Of a DNA stretch of 64,000 nt, positions 55,295-64,000 are shown piece after piece. The DNA lies in the NCBI GenBank assembly GCA_038496445.1, contig JALMLS010000455.1:310001-374000 (forward strand). Direction: 5' to 3'. Within the stretch, counting starts at the first letter, position 1. Each line of letters opens with the position of its first letter. The stretch is from Trichosphaerium sp. ATCC 40318 (Eukaryota; Discosea; Flabellinia; Trichosidae). Made by a program: the position numbers and the translations under genes. The notes under the pieces were generated by a model that saw nothing but the letters and a program-made list of their open reading frames with translations, did no database searches and was not told the origin of the DNA.

Positions 55295-56985
55295 ATGCTA
55301 AAGAAATATCGAGCCAATAGCGTATCACAACCAGAAACAACACTCTTCGACATACCAACAGAGGTTTACATCATAATCTTGGCTTTTCTGGGCAATACGG
55401 ACGCAATAAGAATAATACTGGCTCAAACATGCTGGTTCTTTTCCAGTATCATTCACCAAGACATTGGTTTCTCCATAGCACGTGTTACAAGTGATAAAGA
55501 TTTAAAACGTATAGCACATTATGCAGGAGTTTTAAAGCATACACCTGTCATCTGTAAGTATCGTATTATCCAAGGAGAAAAAAAAACTCAAATCAGTGAT
55601 TCTGGTGTAAAGAAATTAGGTGGTATTATGAATTAGCGATGTTCCAAACGAATAGAATACCGAATCTATCGCCAGAACGTAAAAAGTTGGAAATAGTCGA
55701 ATATATTCCGATTCGGTTTTCAGAGAAGAGCGACTGTGAAACTGAAAGTTGTTGGCTTTTTTTTTAATCACCAAGTGCTTTTTGTTCATCCAAACCACTC
55801 TCATACGTTTTAAAATGCATATTTCTATACATAGAGTGGTTGAAAGCCCTATATTGAGTGAGTTTAAGATATCTACATTTTAGCGGTAAAACTAAGTCAC
55901 AGTAAGCCTAACCGACACTTTTGTTGTGTGAAATTGTGCCAGTGGTGACGTTTTTTTGACAATTAGAGCCAATCTTGAGCCCGCCACGTGATCTATTTTT
56001 TTGCTGTCTCAAAACCACTTTTTAGTACTTTCCACGCGTAGAAATAGCCATCACTTGAGGTAAAACATATTTTAATTTGTAGTTTTATCTATGCACTTGC
56101 TCTATTAAAAAAAAGTCTCAGACGTGTTCGGATGTAAAAAAATGGGTTCAGGACAGCAATAAAGATGTAATTTGTGCCGTTTTATCTCACCACAAAAAAA
56201 GCGAGAAGAATATATTCGAATAAACCAAGAAAATTTGGTTCAAATACGAATTTTGCAATCTATCCGTTTGGAACATCGCTATTATGAATATAACTTTAAA
56301 TTGGTCAAGGGATATCACAGATGATAGTTTGATATGTATGTCAGGTGTACATACTATTCATATTGAAGGGTGTGTTAAAATAACTGATTTTGGTATAAAG
56401 GCACTGGCTGGTGTTCATACTATATCTCTATCAAAGTGTCCTTTGATAACAGATGAAGGTATACAATGCCTTACAGGTGTTCATACAATTAACTTGCAGA
56501 ATACTAATGTGACAAGTGATGGTATCGTTGCTCTTGCTGGTGTTTATTCCATAAACTTATCAAATACTCTTGTTTGTGATAGAGGTATATCTTGCCTGTC
56601 TGGTGTACATACGATAGTACTATCTCATTGTTCTTCAATTACAGATGAAGGTATTAAACATCTTCGTGGTGCTCACACAATCAATTTAAACTCAACTGCT
56701 GTGACAGATGTTGGATTGCAGGCCATTGCTGGTGTACACACTATACATCTTTCCGGGTGTAGGCATATTAGTGATAGAGGTGTAAGGTGTTTGAAAGGAG
56801 TTATTTTTATTGATTTGGACTATAACTCACAAATATCAGAGTACGGCATAGAGCCATTTGAAGAAGAAGTTCATTTTAGGATTGATTACACGTCTATTCC
56901 TAAAAGTATAGTGGCTCGCCTCCAAAAATGGGCCTATAACTATGTTACTACTACAGTAGAAGCGCAAAAGATTTACACTATGTAG
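55295..56985 (+). pseudogene. F-box/LRR gene split by a MITE insertion
   Basis: The 5' part (55295-55633) encodes an F-box (LFDIPTEVYIIILAFLGNTD ... TCWFFSSII) and the first LRR. The 3' part (56284-56985) encodes nine or so leucine-rich repeats of ~22 residues (ITDEGIQCLTGVHTINLQNT; RHISDRGVRCLKG) and a tail ending VEAQKIYTM. Between them lies a 648-bp element flanked by TTATGAAT on both sides; the two halves are in frame if the element and one TTATGAAT are ignored. F-box/LRR proteins select substrates for SCF ligases. As it stands the reading frame stops two bases into the element, giving an F-box fragment. The LRR half could still be translated from its own ATG at 56284. Confidence 0.85.
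55634..56281. mobile_element. hAT-like MITE, 648 bp
   Basis: Perfect 17-bp terminal inverted repeats TAGCGATGTTCCAAACG are followed by a near match (aatag/gatag). An exact 8-bp target duplication TTATGAAT stands on both sides. TAG-starting TIRs and 8-bp duplications are the mark of the hAT superfamily. No transposase ORF inside, so non-autonomous. Confidence 0.92.
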
Positions 56986-57324
56986 CACCATGAGCGCTTT
57001 AACTTTACCATCATCAACTACCTTGCTAACAAAATGATACGCATATTTTTCCATTTTTACTTCTACAAATAATAAATGGCTGAAGAATCATTGACATCAT
57101 TCTTTTCGAAAACCAGTATGCAACTTCAGTTTTTCAACTTTTGGAAAAAAGCACTCTGCAGTGTTAAAAGTTTTCAGTCATTGTATCATGTGTAGCAAAA
57201 AAAGTGTCCAATTGAATGGCTATACTGTAAATTCAAACAGAAAAAACTGCAGTCAAGGTGTTGAAGCCATTCGTTTTCAATGTTTCCACGTGATACATTT
57301 AGTGTTTTAATATCATGAAGTGAT

Positions 57325-57600
57325 TTAACACATAAGCTTTTCAAGTTGCTGCATGTGTAGTTTCAGATGTTGTACACTTGAAATATGTTCCGGCATAGCA
57401 TTTTTTAATGATACTTTTGCTATAGAAAGGTGACGAACACCAGAAATATACTTAAAGTCATCGTCAGTCATTCCAATATTGAGAATAACTACTTTTGTAT
57501 TTTTTAATATAGGACTTTTGCTTAGATTGTGTAGGTTTTCTTTTGATGTGACAATCACCTTTAAGTACCCCAAATGATTTAATATGATTGCTGAAAACAC
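57325..57600 (-). CDS. LRR-like protein or fragment
   Basis: A 91-codon open frame: MFSAIILNHLGYLKVIVTSK, NTKVVILNIGMTDDDFKYIS, GVRHLSIAKVSLKNAMPEHI. The MTDDDFKYISGVRHLSI segment resembles the LRR unit of the neighbouring F-box/LRR gene. No F-box or further repeats; it could be a truncated relative. Confidence 0.45.
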   Translation of the reverse strand: MFSAIILNHLGYLKVIVTSKENLHNLSKSPILKNTKVVILNIGMTDDDFKYISGVRHLSIAKVSLKNAMPEHISSVQHLKLHMQQLEKLMC

Positions 57601-57877
57601 TTTACAAACAAACGTTGAGGATATACGGCAGCTTTACAAAACAATATTCAAAGGAATGGTAATTTGTGTCGAAAAACGAAACTTGGCTTTAATTAAAAAC
57701 AGTGCTCATTCCACCACTAGATAAAAAGCGTAATTAATATTAGTATCTTCTACAGTGCTCCTCAGACAATTGCTACACCGTCTATTCTTAAAGTTCTTGC
57801 ATGAGATTTTGGTGACTTACAGGGAATTACAGTGATAGATACTGTATTTTGTATTTATAATCTTTTTTATTTATGTT

Positions 57878-59705
57878 CTAGTAGATTCTTCCACTATTGC
57901 CCTGAGATGAAAGCTCACCATCTGAAGCAGATAGTGTATATGACTTAGTATCACCGTCACCAGCACGCCATTTTTGTAAATCAAATTCTCCTCTATCTCC
58001 AACTCTAACAACTTGTACGTCATCGACAATCAGAGGTCTACCTGGTACACATTCTAATATTTTGTGAGATACAAGCCTTCAAACTTGATTTGTATGCTTG
58101 TAAAGTTGTCAAGACTTCTGAAACAAGCCTGGTAGATTATTTACCGTTATATTTAAAAGTATAGGACACTAGGGTTTGCACTACATTTCGCGAAATTTGG
58201 CGGCATGTTGTATTTCTTCGAAATCTGTTCTTTTGGAGGCCTTTTGTACAATATTTTTGCAGAAAACAGCACATTTTTTAGTCAATCGTGGCTCTAATCA
58301 ATTTCGCGAAAAGCAGTGCAAACCCCTAGCACATGCTACACTCAACGAACTTCTTGACCAGCAAATTTTTTTTTACAAATGTTGATATAAAACAAAAGTC
58401 AAGTTTTTAAGCATCGTACGTTCTGGTTGATTTTTAAGTACTGTAAAGTAACAATAGTTACTTCCTGTTTGTACACTAACTGTACCATAACCATTTTTGT
58501 CAACTCTAACCTAAAATAAACCAAATGAGAAGTCAAAAACCTTCAAACTCATTCTGACTCCATAAAAATCCACTTACAGCTGTACGTTCATCACATGCTA
58601 TACCATAGACAGTATCATCATAATATTCACTAGCACGAGATAGGAAAGTTACATAACGACCCATGCGATCACGTTCATAAAAGTGTGTATCAGTCACAGT
58701 ACGTCTTAAGAATCTAACATCTAGAATGCCTTCATCGAGTGTCATATCCTAATAGTTGTTAAAAAATGACATGTAGCTACTGTGATTACGGGTATTTAAC
58801 CTCTAGTAACACATACTCTGTTAAATGGGTCATCAAGTGCTGCATCAGATGTAACACCACCTCTCAAGGCAGTGTAGGCAAACCTAACTGTGTTAACAAA
58901 AACACATTGTACAGTTTTTTTGTTCTTAAAAAGTACCCTGCTAGAATAGCCATTCCAGCACTTGTACCTCCTAGTACAAGGCCTTCTTCATCCACTCTAT
59001 TTTGTATAGTATCTGAAAGTTTCGTTCCATTCCAATAATTAAAGTACAAGGACTGATCACCTGAAGACAGTGAGTTAAAGGCACATAAAGCATGTTGGAT
59101 TTTTCGTTTAATCTTAGACAAAACTCACCTCCTGCAAAAAAGACGCCGTTTGCGTTAGATACAATATCAAGTACAAAATCATCACTACTAGCTGATCTTT
59201 CTGTTAAAAGTACTAAATGGCACGTGAGCAAAAAATGAATTTCGAAAAAAAGCGTAAAAACGTTTCATCGAAGAAGTTTGATTTTTTACGTACATGTCGA
59301 AACAGATTCAGCTCCAAAGTTATAAGCGTATTCGTTATAAGCGTCAGTGCCTTTAGCACGTAGTACAACTATATTACCACCACCTGCTTGGTTTATGAAC
59401 CACTAGTTTCCTTGTTTAGCCGTTTTTAACTTATACTGGCGTCATAGTGGCGCTTTCTTGCTTGTACGTGCCTTCCACGCTTCGTCTGAGTCCGTACTAC
59501 CTCCTTGTACAAAAAAACCGCCTTCCGAAGCGCTACAATCAACACATGCACCATCGCATCTTCCCTACGCGTTTTTGAGCACAGAGTGTACGTTTGCGTG
59601 CTTTTCTACCTTACACCACCATTCCCAACCATCACCTTTCTTGTGGTTATCTGCGACAACTGCCGAAACAGCAATTAGGAGAACTACTATCGAAAAACGT
59701 ATCAT
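57878..59705 (-). CDS. Secreted cyanophycinase-like S51 peptidase
   Basis: Nine exons. Signal peptide MIRFSIVVLLIAVSAVVAD. A Cys-rich N-terminal stretch (RCDGACVDCSASEGGFFVQG) precedes the S51 domain: GGGNIVVLRAKGTDAYNEYA, VFFAGGDQSLYFNYWNGT, LVLGGTSAGMAILAGFAYTA (nucleophile Ser in GTSAG) and DTHFYERDRMGRYVTFLSRA (the conserved D-x-HF-x-x-R-x-R). The tail ends FDLQKWRAGDGDTKSYTL. S51 enzymes include cyanophycinase and Asp-dipeptidases; a secreted form would digest outside the cell or in a vacuole. One intron (donor at 59471) needs a GC-AG splice (gcacgt); another is unusually long (~360 nt) because it holds a small TIR element. Confidence 0.87.
58169..58329. mobile_element. Small TIR element (MITE) inside an S51 intron
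   Basis: TAGGGTTTGCACTACATTTC at the left faces, on the reverse strand, TAGGGGTTTGCACTGCTTTT at the right; both continue CGCGAAATT. The inverted repeats are ~28 bp and the element ~160 bp. TA (or CTAG) stands at both ends as a possible target duplication. It has no coding capacity and explains the long intron. Confidence 0.75.
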
Positions 59706-60935
59706 TGCTGTTACAAACAAGGAACAATGCTAGGATATGGCTTAATTGCCAAATCCATTTTCGCCCAAATCCCCGTATTTATCTGAATTTTACTAGGGTT
59801 AGGGTTTCGGAAGGCCACGAACCGGACTGAAAGTGCTCGGGAACAGTAGATACAATGTATTTATTGTGTTTGCAAACATGTTTGTCGTTTTTACAGATAC
59901 AAAATTTCGCTGACACTTGACGCGTTATGTGTTGGTTTATTTACTCCTGTGATTGCGTAAAAACAACTTAAAAAATGACTCCGACGTTCATAGACAAAAA
60001 AAAAAGTTCGCTCTCGTACCCACGTGCCCAGCCCGCTATCACATTAATAGAGTAGCCTCTACGTAGCAGGTCCAAAGCCTCCAGCATTGTTTGAGCTCAA
60101 AAAGTAGATGTGATGGGTTATTTTTAAAATAAAACGGTAAAAACGTACTAAATTGAGTTTTTATCGCACCAAAAATCATACAAGAAACTAGCACATCTCA
60201 TGGGAACGCAAGAGCTTCATAGGTGGAGGTGATAAATAGTACACGCGATTTTTGTTGACGGGATTAGCCAATATTCCACACCCTCAATAAATAGTTATGT
60301 ACTCCCACCTACTTAGTTAAAAAATGTGAAACCAAAAGACTGATCAATACAAGCTATCAAAACAGCTATGTCTACTTTCGGTAAACCTTGATACCTGCTC
60401 AAGGTTTACCTAGACGACTCAAGGGCACTGGCGCTCGCATGGGCTTAGCGTGTAGATTGAATAAAAGAATCTTGTATTCACACGAACAAAAAAGAGTTAC
60501 GTACTCCCCCCTACCTAGACGACTAAACAAGAACGCTGTAAAAAGGTGGTACACTATCACGTGATGATGCAGAACTAAAACTGAAGTACAAAAAGTCTGT
60601 CATTTTTGGTCCTATACAACCACCTATCTAAACAAAAACTAGCACTAAACCCTAAATAAATCATTACAATAAACTGTCCTCAACTTACCCCTATCTAACT
60701 AAACGTCATACCTGAAAATTATTTCTACGCTCTAGATTCAAGTTACATCAAGTGGCCGCTTGTAAAGTAATGGTCAAGCACGTTATAACTGGTAAAAAAA
60801 AGAGTACGGTACTACACCCTAGAACAATGCTAAATTGGAAGTTAAGTCAACCCAGCTCTTCCAAATGGTCTGAGCATTATTTCTACTCTACAAAGAAATA
60901 TCTACACTATTCTCGTCTAATCGTGTTTAGTTGAC
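59706..60935. other. Intergenic; TTAGGG-type motif near the S51 promoter
   Basis: ACTAGGGTTAGGGTTTCGG at 59792-59810 lies ~90 bp upstream of the S51 start codon and resembles plant telo-box promoter elements. A TCACGTGA site is at 60557 and AAACCCTAAA at ~60650. A 60-codon open frame at 60752 (+) has no other support. Confidence 0.4.
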
Positions 60936-61064
60936 ATGACACTTAAGAAAATAATGAGAAAAACGTCACAAGCTGTGAAAGAAGTTGTTGGTGACCTTGC
61001 TGATGAAGCCTGGATAGTATTAATGATGCATGCCTATGAACTTATTGAGATAAAGGCGAACTAA
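60936..61064 (+). CDS. Possible micro-ORF
   Basis: 42 codons: MTLKKIMRKTSQAVKEVVGD, LADEAWIVLMMHAYELIEIK, stop. It is amphipathic helical and has no recognised relative. It may be a relic. Confidence 0.25.
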   Translation: MTLKKIMRKTSQAVKEVVGDLADEAWIVLMMHAYELIEIKAN

Positions 61065-61152
61065 AAACCATTAGCTGGAGCAGTAGTACAAAGGCGAACA
61101 AGAGAGTACAAGGGCTGGCTGGTTATTTTTTTGTTTTGTTTTAATTCACATT

Positions 61153-61759
61153 TTATGATACATCTTCTACTAATACAATACCACTAACAGTATTAAAGTG
61201 CTTTTGTTGAAGCTTAGCTCCATCTGTTAAATAGTCTTCAAAGTCTTTCTCCAACTTTTGTTTTTTACGTTGTTGTTTTTCTAGCTTTGCTTCAAGTGCG
61301 GCGTATTTCGCTTGTAGTTGCTTGTAGTCTTCTGCTAGATCGTCGTATTTTCGTTTTAATGACTTGTTGTGTATTACTTGTGTTGCTAGTTCCTCAATGG
61401 CAGCTTTTATTGGCTCCTAAAGAGTACGCGTTAAAAAATTTTCAGCTGAGTCAAAAGAACGCCAAAACAGCCAAAACTAGCCGGCTTTCACTAATTTCTC
61501 GCCCTTTACACAACCTTACAGTCGCAAGAAAGAAAAGAGCTTCCAACGGTAGTTTTTAACCGTTTTTAAAAGGCAGTGGCCTCTAATAGGCTTTTCGCCC
61601 TTCACACAACCTTACAGTCGCAAGAAAAAAGACAATAGAGGGTACACCGCCGCTTTTGCGCTGAAAACAATCGCGTGCCTGTATCTTGCTAGTATACTTA
61701 AACGTAAGGTCCCGTATTGCCTTTTGAGTGGTAACATTGCTTTCGTGCGCAGTTGCCAT
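61153..61759 (-). CDS. Coiled-coil protein, two exons
   Basis: The last exon (61153-61419) has no Met and reads EPIKAAIEELATQVIHNKSL, KRKYDDLAEDYKQLQAKYAA, LEAKLEKQQRKKQKLEKDFE, ending SGIVLVEDVS: a clear coiled coil. The best first exon is the ATG at 61759 (MATAHESNVTTQKAIRDLTF, then KYTSKIQ), joined in phase 0 by a GC-AG intron (gcacgc donor at 61678). The intron (~260 nt) contains a short direct repeat. I do not recognise the family; it could be a kinetochore-, centrosome- or cytoskeleton-type protein. Confidence 0.55.
61499..61628. repeat. Short direct repeat, ~30 bp, two copies
   Basis: CGCCCTT(T/C)ACACAACCTTACAGTCGCAAGAAA occurs at ~61500 and ~61588, 88 bp apart, inside the intron of the coiled-coil gene. 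Confidence 0.7.
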
Positions 61760-62126
61760 CTAAAACAACTATACAGTGATAAAAACCGTCTATTGTTGTA
61801 TCGAAAGCCTTATTGTAGTGTGTACTGTTTTTTAGACTTGTCAACGTTTTTCTACTTTTTTTTGTGGAGGATTTTTGACATAATTTTGTTTGAAACTCAG
61901 TTACAAAGACTTGACTCCTGTGCAACGGTTTGAAGTAGTTTAGAGCCGTAGTGAGGAGTAGCTATAAGACATAAAAGACTGCTGGCAGTACGTCAACTTT
62001 TTGAAAAACAATTTCTGAGTGGCTGTTAAGCCACAGTCGGCAAGCTGTTTCTCGCTACTTTACCCAAGCGTTTAAACTATCGCAATGAGGCGTTTATTTA
62101 GCACAAGGATTAATTGAAGCGGTTAA
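61760..62126. other. Intergenic between divergent genes
   Basis: Shared upstream region of the coiled-coil gene and Lon. I see no clear motif beyond AT-rich sequence. Confidence 0.4.
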
Positions 62127-64000
62127 ATGTTTGCGTTGAACAAACTCAGTGTCGCAATGCGAGTTATACGCGTAGGGTACGCTTACATGCTAATTTAGAA
62201 ATATAACAACGCGTTTTAATTGTATTTTGTTAATAATAGGCCTAAACTACGCTCTGGTCATTCAAAAGCGCTAAAAAAGCAAAATAACCAATGTATACAT
62301 GCCGCCAACCGACAGTTTATCTATGTGCCTAGAAACGCATGTAGATCATACTACATATCGCGCAGCCAATTAAATAAGCAAAGACAACGCCATAAAGAGA
62401 TGCAAGCAGCACGAGGTGAATTTATTAAACCGTTTGTAATTTATTTCTCTAAAACACCTCCTACAGATCGTGCAGATGCGTCAGTACACATACCATCACA
62501 AGTGATGGCAATTCTTGTACCTTACCCCATCTATCCCATACAGGGAGGTAAGCTCTTCATCTCTACCACCATACACGTTTCTGGCTGTTTAGATTTAACT
62601 CCTGTCGTGTTTAGATGAGACAGAACTTGTTATTTCGTGTGATACGCTGTCTTCAGCTCTAAAATCAAGGTTTCCAAGCCAACATGAAAAGAAATTAGTA
62701 GGTCTATTTTTCTCCATAACTGGAAACACAATAATGACCAGCATGGATGACATAACACCTATTGGTACTCTAGTTAATTTAATTAATGTATCAGAAGTAC
62801 CAGACAACGAGGTACGTCCTAAACGACGGATGAACAAAATTAGAAAAAATATCCTTTCTTTCAAATCACAACACGTGTTTTTCTATTTTACGTGGGCTTA
62901 TGTATGTTACGTATTAGAACGGTGAAAATACGCTTGTTAAGCTTCATTTTAAAGTGCAGCATCGTATAGAAGCTGTGTCAATATCAGGGCGCGTTGGTGA
63001 ATCTAATATGTTTGATTTAAACATAAAAGCAAGATTTTGGAAGGTATTATCGTGTAGTTCGATTTGTATATTTACTCGCTACTAGTTAGTTGTTGATAAG
63101 AGCATAACCCAAGGGTTGACATATTGTATTGATAGTAGTCTCCGTAATGTATGGCAACTTTTTGACGCAATAGAAGGGCAAGCCACAGCTCCTGGCCAGC
63201 AGTACGTCTATCTTACAAGGTTGTAAATCGTGTAATTCGATTGGTAGAGGTGTAAATCTACGTGATCCTGTTTCCGCATCTTTATCCCACGTGGTTACAG
63301 CATCTAACCGCGGTGTCAAGCTATGGCAAGAAAGGTTCTTGGACAAGTTACAAAGTAAGCTTACTATTTTTTTTGTCAAGATTGAATAAAACTAACGCCA
63401 AACATAGTTATTGTAGAGACTGATGGTAAGTGAACAGCTTATAAAATACCTAGATACTTTTATCTTATCATTACGTATGTAGATGTTATTGAACTACAAA
63501 AGCGGACCCTTTCGTTCTTGTCATACATGTCTGCGAGATTGCGCCATTACATAGACGTAGAAAATGAAGTTAGGTCACAACAAAGAAAGTCTGTTCTTCT
63601 AGAAAGATGTCACGTTTTACAAACACGCACATCACGTGCATCAGGGAATTCAGTATGTAGTTGTATTCCTCTTTTTTATTGGTATGTACTCATGTCATTC
63701 TCTTGTAGCCAGAAAGATTAACAGAAAAATATCAACAGCTCATTAAGAGCAAGAAGATTCCAAAACAAGTTGCAGCTGTAATAGAGGTTTGTTTTCTTTT
63801 CATTTTCTCAAAACCTTTTTCTGTGTTGCACGCGCGTTTGTACTAAATATAGCTTTAATTATAAAAGGATGAAGTATCAAGGTTAGGTCATATACAACCT
63901 TCTCCTTTAGATTTTGAGTTTACACGGAGATATGTCGATTGGTTGACATGTTTGCCTTGGTCAAAAACATCAAAAGAAACTGTTAATATAGCCAAGTACA
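62127..64000 (+). CDS. Lon protease, mitochondrial type, 5' half (runs off right edge)
   Basis: The ATG at 62127 gives MFALNKLSVAMRVIRVG, then GPKLRSGHSKALKKQN, a basic amphipathic start typical of a mitochondrial presequence. Nine exons join in frame through the Lon N-terminal domain: FIKPFVIYFSKTPPTDRADA, QVMAILVPYPIYPIQG, LVGLFFSITGN, GVNLRDPVSASLSHVVTASN. The helical neck follows (PERLTEKYQQLIKSKKIPKQ), and the well-conserved block DEVSRLGHIQPSPLDFEFTR then RRYVDWLTCLPWSKTS, which in Lon precedes the AAA+ module. The AAA+ and Ser/Lys protease domains lie beyond the window. Lon degrades oxidised matrix proteins. The first part is more diverged than usual, as expected for this domain. Confidence 0.85.

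Noticed and set aside
61499-61628. CRISPR-like array suggested by the repeated ACAACCTTACAGTCGCAAG
   Set aside because: Only two copies, within an intron of a eukaryotic gene.

Overview
The window is nuclear DNA of an AT-rich, intron-rich unicellular eukaryote. Most genes are broken by tiny introns (about 35-80 nt) with a strongly conserved GTACGT-like donor and a TAG/CAG/AAG acceptor. Two intronless nuclear-type tRNA genes and typical eukaryotic proteins (clathrin light chain, UFD1, ABCG transporter, mitochondrial-type Lon) support this. RGS, LIM, BTB, SAM, SPRY and F-box proteins argue for a phagotrophic protist (amoebozoan, rhizarian or opisthokont-like) rather than a plant or alga. I could not identify the species. 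Coding models were assembled by hand by joining open frames across plausible splice sites, so exon edges are approximate.

Left part (1-29 kb): an unidentified basic protein cut by the window edge, a mitochondrial-type hotdog thioesterase, an RGS/ubiquitin-like-domain protein, a gene-poor stretch with telomere-motif hairpins and a decayed gene, a MORN-SAM gene, a protein of DWY/GG repeats, a UFD1-like Cdc48 cofactor, a PH-domain protein, a second convergent copy of the MORN-SAM gene with a lost C-terminal SAM domain, a CmcJ/AsaB-type oxygenase, a K/R/S-rich protein, a LIM plus zinc-ribbon protein and an OTU deubiquitinase-like protein. Two tRNA genes (anticodons CGC and GTC) follow.

Middle (29-46 kb): a BTB protein, an ABCG half transporter, an F-box/MORN_2-repeat gene, an I9-type protease inhibitor, a 1.95-kb terminal-inverted-repeat element without ORFs, clathrin light chain, a multi-LIM protein and a frameshifted convergent copy of the F-box/MORN_2 gene.

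Right part (46-64 kb): two direct copies of a secreted S1-like serine protease separated by decayed LRR and SPRY genes, an F-box/LRR gene split by a hAT-like MITE with an 8-bp target duplication, a secreted cyanophycinase-like S51 protein with a small TIR element in an intron, a coiled-coil protein, and the 5' half of a mitochondrial-type Lon protease running off the right edge.

The region is marked by duplication. There are three inverted duplicate pairs (MORN-SAM; F-box/MORN_2; a 0.35-kb low-coding segment), one direct pair (proteases), and several relics of the same families. Ubiquitin and proteolysis functions are frequent (UFD1, OTU, F-box, BTB, Lon, two S1 proteases, S51, I9 inhibitor), but nothing shows they are co-regulated.
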